Assembly (NCBI RefSeq): GCF_020829445.1
Contig: NZ_JAIVFV010000046.1
Coordinates: 1 to 43,797, forward strand
DNA length: 43,797 nt
Origin: Nostoc sp. CHAB 5836
GTDB lineage: Bacteria; Cyanobacteriota; Cyanobacteriia; Cyanobacteriales; Nostocaceae
Reading direction: 5' to 3'
The translations under genes were made by a program, and so were the position numbers. This document shows positions 37,471-43,797 of this stretch, piece after piece. Position 1 is the first letter of the stretch, and each line of letters starts with the position of its first letter. The notes beneath the pieces are model-generated. The model was not told the origin of the DNA, did not search any database, and worked only from the letters and a program-made list of their open reading frames with translations.

Positions 37471-38634
37471 GTGGAAATTCAACTTGGGCGGGGAAAAACA
37501 GCTCGCAGAGCTTACGGAATAGATGAAATTGCTCTAGCCCCCGGTAACAGAACACTAGACCCCAGCTTGGCAGATACTAAGTGGCGTATTGGCAATATTG
37601 AGCGAGAAATCCCGATAATTGCCAGTGCAATGGATAGTGTAGTAGATGTTCGCATGGCTGTACGTTTGTCACAGTTAGGAGCATTAGGTGTCCTCAATTT
37701 AGAGGGGATTCAAACTCGCTATGCTGACCCAGAGCCAATATTAGATCGGATTACCTCTGTGGGCAAAGATGAATTTGTTGCTCTTATGCAAGAACTCTAT
37801 GCCGAACCAATAAAGGCGGAATTAATTGAACAACGTATTCAGGAAATTAAACAACAAGGTGGCATTGCGGCGGTGAGTGGAACTCCAGCCGGTGCAAGTA
37901 AATATGGTGAGGCAGTAGCAAAAGCTGGGGCAGATTTATTTTTTGTCCAGGCTACGGTAGTTTCCACTGCACATCTGTCACCAGAGTCTTTAGTACCACT
38001 TGATTTAGCAGAATTTTGCCGTTCCATGCCCATTCCCGTGGTGTTGGGGAATTGCGTCACTTACGAAGTCACGTTGAATTTGTTAAAAGCCGGGGCGGCT
38101 GGGGTACTGGTGGGAATTGGGCCTGGTGCGGCTTGTACATCTCGTGGGGTGTTAGGTGTGGGCGTACCACAAGTAACTGCGATCGTTGATTGTGCTGCGG
38201 CAAGAGATGATTACTATCAGGAAACTGGCAACTATATCCCTATTATTGCTGATGGCGGTTTAATCACCGGTGGGGACATTTGCAAATGCATCGCCTGCGG
38301 TGCCGATGGTGTGATGATTGGTTCCCCCTTTGCCAGAGCCACAGAAGCCCCAGGACGAGGTTATCATTGGGGTATGGCGACTCCCAGCCCCGTCTTGCCC
38401 CGTGGCACCCGGATTCGCGTTGCCACCACTGGTAGCCTAGAGCAAATACTCATCGGCCCAGCAGGACTAGATGATGGCACTCACAACCTTTTAGGAGCCT
38501 TAAAGACTAGTATGGGCACCTTAGGAGCGAAAAATATTAAAGAAATGCAGCAAGTGGAAGTTGTGATTGCACCTTCTCTATTAACAGAGGGTAAAGTTTA
38601 CCAAAAAGCTCAACAATTAGGTATGGGGAAATAG
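37471..38634 (+). CDS. guaB3: GuaB3 family protein (IMPDH/GMP reductase-related)
   Basis: A 387-residue TIM-barrel enzyme of the IMP dehydrogenase/GMP reductase superfamily, GuaB3 branch. The catalytic cysteine is C222 in [15 protein letters not shown]. There are no CBS domains, unlike standard GuaB. The [14 protein letters not shown] and flap [16 protein letters not shown] segments are present. It was long annotated as IMP dehydrogenase-related; work on the cyanobacterial branch, as I recall it, supports GMP reductase activity (GMP to IMP with NADPH). The start is GTG 37471; no ATG fits the conserved N-terminus [17 protein letters not shown]. Upstream of yfr1 and trxA, it matches the gene order known for cyanobacteria. 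Confidence 0.92.
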   Translation: MEIQLGRGKTARRAYGIDEIALAPGNRTLDPSLADTKWRIGNIEREIPIIASAMDSVVDVRMAVRLSQLGALGVLNLEGIQTRYADPEPILDRITSVGKDEFVALMQELYAEPIKAELIEQRIQEIKQQGGIAAVSGTPAGASKYGEAVAKAGADLFFVQATVVSTAHLSPESLVPLDLAEFCRSMPIPVVLGNCVTYEVTLNLLKAGAAGVLVGIGPGAACTSRGVLGVGVPQVTAIVDCAAARDDYYQETGNYIPIIADGGLITGGDICKCIACGADGVMIGSPFARATEAPGRGYHWGMATPSPVLPRGTRIRVATTGSLEQILIGPAGLDDGTHNLLGALKTSMGTLGAKNIKEMQQVEVVIAPSLLTEGKVYQKAQQLGMGK

Positions 38635-38893
38635 AATTGGGGCATAGGGAATAGGAGATGGGGCAAAAAGACGACGCCACTTGCTTCAAGTCGGGCAAAG
38701 AAACGGGCGGTTAGAAACCGCGTCTACACAAACTCTCACCCACCTACGTGGGTTTCAAAACCTTGATTTGACTTTAGTTTGCGCAGGCGGACTTTCCTTG
38801 TATAGCCGCGAATGACCTTCGTCAAGGCTTAAGTTGACACCGATGCTTCCCAATTCCCAATGGCAAATTCCCAATGCCAAATTCTTCAATAAA

Positions 38894-38925
38894 TTTTTCC
38901 AGCCCCTAAACAATTGCTGGAAAAA
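38894..38925. terminator. Hairpin between guaB3 and yfr1
   Basis: TTTTTCCAGC (38894-38903) pairs perfectly with GCTGGAAAAA (38916-38925) around a 12-nt loop. It may end guaB3 transcripts and isolate yfr1; its right arm overlaps the likely -35 of yfr1. Confidence 0.5.
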
Positions 38926-38945
38926 TCCGATATGTCGCCTACAAT
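38917..38945 (+). promoter_or_regulatory. Putative yfr1 promoter
   Basis: TACAAT at 38940-38945 is a good -10, with CTGGAA at 38917-38922 a weak -35 at 17 bp. Predicted transcription starts near 38952. Confidence 0.55.
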
Positions 38946-38951
38946 AGAGAT

Positions 38952-39027
38952 AGCGGAGACGCATGTTTCCGTTCACTCCTCACACCACACTCCGCCCGGA
39001 CTACTGTTCGGGCGGTTCCTTATTTTT
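38952..39027 (+). ncRNA. yfr1: Small RNA Yfr1
   Basis: Stem 1 CGGAGAC/GTTTCCG with loop GCAT (38954-38971) is followed by an unpaired stretch containing the cyanobacterial Yfr1 core ACTCCTCACACC (from 38975). Terminator stem CCGCCCG/CGGGCGG (38992-39015) then leads into TTCCTTATTTTT. Its location between guaB3 and trxA is the known yfr1 position. Yfr1 acts as a trans-acting regulator of translation of target mRNAs, including porins in studied cyanobacteria. Confidence 0.92.
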
Positions 39028-39144
39028 GTAAATAAATTCTAGAGCTTCTTTGCAAATATACATCCTCTACTTTCAAGCTGAGGTTTTTGCTATGGTAGAA
39101 TTTTCACCAAGCTCAGATATTTATTATTGGCGAAGGTTTTAGGC

Positions 39145-39468
39145 ATGTCAGCAGCCGCACAAGTTACCGATTCTAGTTTCAAGCAAGAAGTACTCGACAG
39201 CGATGTACCCGTTTTAGTTGACTTTTGGGCACCCTGGTGCGGACCATGCCGTATGGTAGCTCCTGTTGTTGATGAAATCAAAGAACAGTACGAAGGTCAA
39301 ATAAAGGTCGTGAAAGTCAATACTGATGAGAATCCTAATGTTGCTAGTCAGTACGGCATCCGCAGTATTCCCACATTAATGATTTTTAAGGGTGGACAAA
39401 AAGTGGATATGGTGGTGGGCGCAGTGCCTAAAACTACATTAGCTTCCACTCTCGAAAAGTATCTTTGA
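39145..39468 (+). CDS. trxA: Thioredoxin TrxA (m-type)
   Basis: A 107-residue thioredoxin with active site WCGPC (Cys 32 and 35), [14 protein letters not shown] and the cis-proline segment [12 protein letters not shown]. It resembles the essential m-type thioredoxin of cyanobacteria, which reduces Calvin cycle enzymes, peroxiredoxins and others with electrons from ferredoxin-thioredoxin reductase or NTR. ATG 39145 is chosen over TTG 39127 because [12 protein letters not shown] is the normal N-terminus. It lies about 118 bp downstream of yfr1, whose terminator precedes its own promoter region. Confidence 0.95.
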   Translation: MSAAAQVTDSSFKQEVLDSDVPVLVDFWAPWCGPCRMVAPVVDEIKEQYEGQIKVVKVNTDENPNVASQYGIRSIPTLMIFKGGQKVDMVVGAVPKTTLASTLEKYL

Positions 39469-39618
39469 AACTCAAGTGGTAACAAAATCCTTTTGAGTTA
39501 TCCATGTTGTTCTAACTTTAGGTTAATTTTTATAAACAAGTTTGAGAGGCGCGAATTTCTCGTTTTTCAAACTTGTTTACATTTGTATACGATAAATCAA
39601 CTGTTCATTGTTGAATCT

Positions 39619-40431
39619 ATGAAGTCTTATTTAGCCGCCGCTATTCAATTGACCAGTGTGCCCGATCTACACAAAAATTTGGCACAGGCAGAAGAATTAA
39701 TAGATCTTGCCGTGCGTCAAGGTGCTGAATTGGTGGGTTTGCCAGAAAACTTTTCCTACATGGGAGAAGAAAAAGACAAACTTGCGCAAGGTGATGCGAT
39801 CGCTCGTGAAAGTGAAAAATTTCTCAAAAAAATGGCTCAACGGTTTCAAATTACCATCTTGGGCGGCAGCTTTCCACTTCCTGTAGACAATACAGGCAAA
39901 GCTTATAACACCACTTTACTCATCGACCCAAACGGCCAAGAACTTGCCCGCTACTACAAAGTACACCTATTTGATGTTAATGTTCCCGACGGCAACACCT
40001 ACCGTGAATCCAGCACAGTTGTGGCTGGTACACAACTACCCCCTGTTTATTTCTCAGAAAAACTCGGTAATTTAGGGCTTTCTATTTGTTATGATGTCCG
40101 CTTCCCGGAACTGTACCGTCATCTGGCAGAGAAGGGAGCCGATGTGATCTTTATTCCCGCCGCCTTTACCGCCTTTACAGGCAAAGACCACTGGCAAGTA
40201 CTACTACAAGCCAGAGCCATCGAAAATACCGCCTACGTCATTGCTCCTGCCCAAACAGGTAACAACTATGGCCGCCGTCTAACCCACGGCCACGCGGTTA
40301 TTATCGACCCTTGGGGCGTAATTTTAGCCGATGCTGGGGAAAAGCCAGGAGTTGCGATCGCAGAAATCAAGCCCACTAGGCTCGAACAAGTCCGCCGTCA
40401 AATGCCCTGTTTACAGCATCGGGTGTTCTAG
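39619..40431 (+). CDS. Nitrilase-family amidase (Nit1/Nit2-like)
   Basis: A 270-residue carbon-nitrogen hydrolase. The catalytic triad is E43 (LPENFS), K114 (YYKVHLFD) and C157 (SICYDVRFPELYR). The PELYR signature and GKDHWQVLLQARAIEN fit the Nit1/Nit2 group, which hydrolyses deaminated glutathione or alpha-ketoglutaramate; which of the two cannot be decided here. The frame is open upstream to 39493, but ATG 39619 begins at the conserved MKSYLAAAIQLTS. It converges on the aldolase gene with a shared bidirectional terminator at 40618-40645. Confidence 0.92.
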   Translation: MKSYLAAAIQLTSVPDLHKNLAQAEELIDLAVRQGAELVGLPENFSYMGEEKDKLAQGDAIARESEKFLKKMAQRFQITILGGSFPLPVDNTGKAYNTTLLIDPNGQELARYYKVHLFDVNVPDGNTYRESSTVVAGTQLPPVYFSEKLGNLGLSICYDVRFPELYRHLAEKGADVIFIPAAFTAFTGKDHWQVLLQARAIENTAYVIAPAQTGNNYGRRLTHGHAVIIDPWGVILADAGEKPGVAIAEIKPTRLEQVRRQMPCLQHRVF

Positions 40432-40438
40432 GGATTGG

Positions 40439-40512
40439 GGATGAGGGGGATGAGGGGGATGGGGGGGATGAGGGGGATGAGGGGGATGAGGGGGATGAGG
40501 GGGATGAGGAGT
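40439..40512. repeat. 9-bp tandem repeat (GGGGGATGA)
   Basis: About eight copies of a G-rich 9-mer right after the amidase gene. The plus strand could form G-quadruplex structures. Confidence 0.85.
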
Positions 40513-40617
40513 GGGGACTGAGTAGGGGAGCAGGGGAGGGAAATAACTAATACCCAATGCCTACTTGCCCTGAGCGAAGTCGAAGGGATGCCCCATGCCC
40601 AGCGCTTATGGATAAAG

Positions 40618-40645
40618 CAAAAAACCGGGATTTACCCGGTTTTTA
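40618..40645. terminator. Bidirectional Rho-independent terminator
   Basis: AAAAACCGGG and CCCGGTTTTT form a stem around ATTTA with T runs on both strands. It lies between the convergent amidase and aldolase genes and can serve both. Confidence 0.88.
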
Positions 40646-40713
40646 ACAACATTAAAATCCTCAGTTTTTCAGAAGCATAGCAGGACTGTGCCCCGATTTA
40701 TTTGTTGTCAAAA

Positions 40714-41793
40714 TTAAACTTTAGCAGCTGCTTTGGTAACAACGTTGAGTTCACCTTTAGCATACTTAGTAGCAAAATCTTCCAAAGAAATTTGCTTGAT
40801 CTTGCTTGCATTGCCAGCTGTGCCAAATTGCTGATAGCGTTCAGCACAAACCTTCTGCATATATGTAATCGAAGGCTTGAGGAAGTGACGGGGGTCAAAC
40901 TCCTCTGGTTTTTTAGCCAAAGCTTCACGTACAGCAGCAGTAATAGCTAAACGGTTGTCGGTGTCGATATTTACTTTACGTACACCACTCTTAATACCTT
41001 TTTGAATTTCTTCTACAGGTACGCCGTAGGTTTCAGGAATTGCACCACCATACTGGTTAATCAGTGCAAGCAAATCTTCTGGTACAGAGGATGAACCGTG
41101 CATTACCAAGTGGGTGTTGGGCAAACGGCGGTGAATTTCTTCAATGCGGCTGATTGCCAAAATTTCCCCAGTTGGTTTGCGGGTAAACTTGTAAGCACCG
41201 TGGCTTGTGCCAATGGCAACAGCCAAAGCATCTACTTGGGTTGCTTCTACAAAGTCAACAGCTTCATCGGGGTCGGTTAGCAGTTGTGAGTGGTCAAGTG
41301 TACCCTCAAATCCGTGACCATCTTCAGCTTCACCAGCACCAGTTTCTAGAGAACCCAAGCAACCGAGTTCACCTTCAACACTGACACCCAGAGCATGAGC
41401 TACATTTACAACTTCGCGGGTAACATTGACGTTGTACTCGAAGCTAGCGGGAGTCTTAGCATCAGCTTCTAAAGAACCATCCATCATCACGCTGGTGAAG
41501 TTGTTCTTAATTGCTGAGTAGCAGGTAGCAGGAGCATTCCCATGATCTTGGTGCATGACAATGGGAATGTGAGGATAGGTTTCTACGGCTGCCAAAATCA
41601 GGTGGCGGAGGAAGTTTTCTCCTGCATAAGCACGAGCGCCACGAGAAGCTTGCAAAATTACCGGGCTATCTGTTTCGACAGCAGCCTTCAGGATCGCCTG
41701 AATCTGCTCCAAATTGTTAACATTGAAAGCTGGGATGCCGTAACCGTTTTCAGCTGCGTGATCCAACAGCAGCCGCAGTGGTACAAGCGCCAT
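40714..41793 (-). CDS. fbaA: Class II fructose-bisphosphate aldolase
   Basis: Splits and forms fructose 1,6-bisphosphate and sedoheptulose 1,7-bisphosphate in glycolysis and the Calvin cycle. It is a zinc enzyme of 359 residues, the normal size. Motifs are [11 protein letters not shown] (H81, D83, H84; metal and catalytic residues), [19 protein letters not shown] and MHGSSSVP, with NIDTDNRLA near the phosphate site. ATG 41793 has a strong Shine-Dalgarno AGGAGG (complement of 41801-41806). A 31-bp tandem duplication about 160-220 bp upstream (41951-42012) could be regulatory. Cyanobacteria use this class II enzyme as the main Calvin cycle aldolase. Confidence 0.96.
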   Translation of the reverse strand: MALVPLRLLLDHAAENGYGIPAFNVNNLEQIQAILKAAVETDSPVILQASRGARAYAGENFLRHLILAAVETYPHIPIVMHQDHGNAPATCYSAIKNNFTSVMMDGSLEADAKTPASFEYNVNVTREVVNVAHALGVSVEGELGCLGSLETGAGEAEDGHGFEGTLDHSQLLTDPDEAVDFVEATQVDALAVAIGTSHGAYKFTRKPTGEILAISRIEEIHRRLPNTHLVMHGSSSVPEDLLALINQYGGAIPETYGVPVEEIQKGIKSGVRKVNIDTDNRLAITAAVREALAKKPEEFDPRHFLKPSITYMQKVCAERYQQFGTAGNASKIKQISLEDFATKYAKGELNVVTKAAAKV

Positions 41794-42252
41794 AGATAGT
41801 CCTCCTAATGTGGTTGTCAGCTAGTCGGTGTGAGAGAAGCGTAAATATTATTACGCTAAATCTTAAGAGTTTTTTCAACTTATAGGAAATTATAACTAGT
41901 GTCGTGTGCCTATGTTGAAAAAGTTTACGCCATAGTTATTATAAATATGTTCTATACTTGCTCTCTACTATTGTAGTATGCTCCATACTTGCTCTGTACT
42001 GCTGTACATTTAGCTACCCTAGAGCTAGTAGCTCTGGTAGCGCAGTACCCAAAACGGCCATCTCAAAGCGATCGCGCCTTGGGTTGAAAAATTTTATCAA
42101 AGTTTATTGCCAGGATTGTTAGGGAAGTAAGATTTATAGTTGCTAAATTTCAAAGGTCTTGATAAGCTAAAACACCAATAATATAAGCTTTTTGGCGGTT
42201 TTTCTGTCTTGACATTCCCGAAGAAGCCGATGCAATATAGGAGTGTTTTTTA
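41794..42252. other. Divergent promoter region of aldolase and hypothetical gene
   Basis: It holds the aldolase leader, the 31-bp tandem repeat, the inverted pair CTAGAGCTAG near 42019-42028 and one GCGATCGC (42069). No ORF is convincing. Confidence 0.5.
41951..42012. promoter_or_regulatory. 31-bp imperfect tandem repeat upstream of aldolase
   Basis: Two units share T(C)ATACTTGCTCT and a following inverted motif (TACTATTGTA and GTACTGCTGTAC). Placement upstream of a Calvin cycle gene and the dyad in each unit suggest paired protein-binding sites. It does not match the NtcA consensus spacing (GTA-N8-TAC). Confidence 0.4.
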
Positions 42253-42681
42253 GTGAACGCAGCTGAACAAGCAACGAACCTTGAACTCGCCAGCAACATT
42301 GCTACGGTAGTTAATTTGTTCAAATTCGAGTTTCCTGATGCCAAATCTGATCTCAAACCCTGGAAAAATGACCCGGAAACTAGGGAGTTAGTTGATCCAG
42401 ATTCTATAGATATTGGCTTTCACTTTCCTGGTATCAGCAAATCTTGGCGAAGTCGCAGTCTTTTGATTCAAATTCGATTTTATCAAGATCCCGTCAATAA
42501 TTCCCGCCGGGCGATCGGCGTGGAAGTCGCCGGATTTGATCATCGCGGCGAAGCTTGGCGACTTTCTACGGTAGAAAACTGGAGTATTGTCGGCGCATCT
42601 TCGCCTTCTGGTGAAATTCGGGATAAGCTCAAACAGATTTGCCGACAAATTTTAGAAGTATTTAATAAACAAAGCCAATAA
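42253..42681 (+). CDS. Conserved cyanobacterial hypothetical protein
   Basis: A 142-residue soluble protein without signal peptide or membrane segments. I do not recognise a named family. The middle alternates charged and hydrophobic residues as in a mixed alpha/beta fold (SLLIQIRFYQDP, AIGVEVAGFDHRGEAWRLSTV), followed by a long amphipathic C-terminal helix (EIRDKLKQICRQILEVF). The start is GTG 42253 with AGGAG at 42239-42243, a well-spaced site that supports this choice. It is divergent from the aldolase gene, with 459 bp between starts. Confidence 0.78.
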   Translation: MNAAEQATNLELASNIATVVNLFKFEFPDAKSDLKPWKNDPETRELVDPDSIDIGFHFPGISKSWRSRSLLIQIRFYQDPVNNSRRAIGVEVAGFDHRGEAWRLSTVENWSIVGASSPSGEIRDKLKQICRQILEVFNKQSQ

Positions 42682-42872
42682 AATCAACTTGTGTCAGAGA
42701 AAGTAGTGAGGAATAATACAGAGGAAAGGTTTGCGATCGCTTGACTTTTAAGACATTGGCTAAAATAATACTGATATTTTTTCACCAAGCCCAACATTCG
42801 TGCAGGGAACAGAAAATAGGGAACTCTTAACTCTTAACAGCTTTGAAAACCTGCCCGAATGTTGGGTCGGAG

Positions 42873-43001
42873 AGGATGTTTTAAAAGTATTTTTCGTCAC
42901 ACCAAAGCGTCTCTGGGCTTGTTTAACGACAGGCTGACGCCAACGGGGAGAGGAATGGAAGCAGGGTTTTTAGTATACTTTACGACTTTTCAAACATCCT
43001 C
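42873..43001. mobile_element. MITE-like element with AGGATGTTT ends
   Basis: Ends AGGATGTTTTAAAAGT and ACTTTTCAAACATCCT are 16-bp inverted repeats with one mismatch. Related single ends occur near 26283 and 30940. It has no ORF. Confidence 0.65.
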
Positions 43002-43029
43002 TTACACCTGTGCAATTTATGAAACATTC

Positions 43030-43182
43030 TTACTGAAAAGATCGCAATAGCAAGCTAACGATATTTGGTGGTGTTTCTGGCACAGGTGATGCTGTCTTTG
43101 TCTGAATAATATTTGGGCTAAGTACTGCTATCAGGTGGAGCAATAAGGTGAGGATGGCGGCTTGTATAAGTTTTTCCAGCAT
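43030..43182 (-). CDS. Possible 50-residue membrane peptide
   Basis: A short frame whose N-terminal half is one hydrophobic helix (LIQAAILTLLLHLIAVL, residues 5-21) followed by a Pro/Thr-rich tail. GAGAG lies about 10 bp before ATG 43182. It could be a real small membrane protein or an accidental frame; no family is recognised. Confidence 0.35.
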   Translation of the reverse strand: MLEKLIQAAILTLLLHLIAVLSPNIIQTKTASPVPETPPNIVSLLLRSFQ

Positions 43183-43759
43183 GGCACGTCTCTCTCTGAG
43201 TGGATAGCATTTCAATTACGACTGGTTATTCTAAATACACCTTTTACTATAGATTTCCCGAATTTAACAAAAATAACTTGATAATTGCTGAGGGAAATCC
43301 TAAAAAATGTTTAAAATGCTACAGGAAATTAACATAATTTTCTCCGGGAGTCTAATTTCGGTTATTGGTCTAATTAGCACATCGCCAAGGTTGTGCCACA
43401 AAGGCCATAACATTAGCGACAGATGGAGTTTTTTAATTTGTTCTTCCCTAAATCGGGTAGACAGTTCTTGCAGTTAAAAAGTGCCCTTAGAGGTTAAATC
43501 TATCGCAAAAGCACCTTTTGCTCTCTTGTTAGATCAGACAGAATGAGAAAGATTTACTTGTATCTACCTGTGAACACTAGAGATAAACCCCAGTTTCATG
43601 CTCTCACAAGAAAATCGCGGGTCGTGTTTCCTCCACTTGACTTTCAGTCAGTGGAGGAAACACGCCACGCGTGGTTTTAACCACCGTGAAAAATGATAGA
43701 ATTAAAGTGCAAGTAGGAATAATCATCTACGTGTTGAAGTGTTTTGTAAGGAGTAACCC
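43183..43759. other. Right-hand gap with a strong hairpin
   Basis: Mostly A/T rich. Bases 43623-43664 form a perfect 14-bp stem (CGTGTTTCCTCCAC with its complement) with an inner TGAC/GTCA pair. The palindrome CCACGCGTGG and GGTTTTAACC follow. Nothing else is recognised. Confidence 0.5.
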
Positions 43760-43797
43760 CTGATTTACCTCGTACCTGCACAAGTTGTAGCCCTGGG
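43760..43797 (+). CDS. Possible start of a gene cut by the window edge
   Basis: AAGGAG (43748-43753) precedes an open frame reading (L)IYLVPAQVVALG to the edge. No ATG, GTG or TTG is in frame after the stop TAA at 43754-43756, so it would need CTG (43760) or ATT (43763). Too little is present to assign it. Confidence 0.2.
   Translation, partial: MIYLVPAQVVAL

Larger units (their letters stand above)
38635..38951. other. Gap between guaB3 and yfr1
   Basis: Bases 38700-38830 carry dispersed repeat pieces (TTGCGCAGGCGGACTTTCCT and a short TTCCCAAT direct repeat). The hairpin and Yfr1 promoter follow. No coding frame is credible; the 73-codon minus frame across it is antisense to yfr1. Confidence 0.5.

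Noticed and set aside
38755..38976. 73-codon minus-strand ORF
   Set aside because: Antisense to yfr1 and to repeat sequence; no ribosome site.
41966..41990. NtcA-type binding site upstream of aldolase
   Set aside because: The GTA and TAC half-sites are 7 or 10 bp apart, not the 8 bp of the NtcA consensus.

Overview
The window looks like chromosomal DNA of a filamentous, heterocyst-type cyanobacterium (Nostoc/Anabaena group). The evidence is a high density of the HIP1 octamer GCGATCGC, heptameric short tandem repeats (STRRs), many small dispersed palindromic repeats, a tocopherol cyclase gene, and the cyanobacterial order guaB3 - yfr1 - trxA. No rRNA, prophage, CRISPR array or intact insertion sequence is visible. 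Genus is inferred; no database was searched.

Layout. 1-9.3 kb: phosphoribosyltransferase, family 4 uracil-DNA glycosylase, a Crp/Fnr regulator, a FemAB/GNAT-like protein, a RibD-C reductase-like protein, a sensor kinase and RadC. 9.3-17 kb: a low-complexity membrane-anchored protein, an SLH protein, then a signalling block: a receiver-kinase gene and, further on, an NMT1-type lipoprotein translationally coupled to a hybrid kinase with no ABC permease or ATPase nearby. 17.2-24.3 kb: rpiA, a 1193-residue DUF4347/beta-helix/RTX protein, a Ser/Thr kinase. 24.6-30.2 kb: DHFR-like protein, thioredoxin, small membrane protein, a fused double-ATPase oligopeptide-type ABC protein, a GNAT enzyme. 31-36.7 kb: tandem duplicated metallophosphoesterases, a DnaJ-TPR protein divergent from tocopherol cyclase, tRNA-Arg(CCT), a YdcF-like protein. 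37.4-43.8 kb: guaB3, the small RNA Yfr1, trxA, a nitrilase-family amidase convergent with class II fructose-bisphosphate aldolase, a conserved hypothetical and a repeat-rich end.

Most genes are single transcription units with housekeeping or signalling roles. The one clear operon is the binding protein plus hybrid kinase; the neighbouring receiver-kinase may share its pathway.

The most distinctive content is intergenic. Nearly every gap holds small non-autonomous elements, several with target-site duplications readable directly: a CAATAC...GTATTG group with 10-bp duplications (four of five copies), a 127-bp group with TA duplications whose first base regenerates the TAA stop of the gene it abuts, a GGGACTTCC group with 4-bp duplications (one copy nested in another element), and a GACATCTGG group with TA duplications. 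Remains of IS200/IS605-type elements are also present: a tnpB RuvC fragment, two inverted copies of a roughly 300-bp segment resembling a TnpB guide-RNA/right end without tnpB, and a right-end hairpin that supplies the stop codon of the hybrid kinase.
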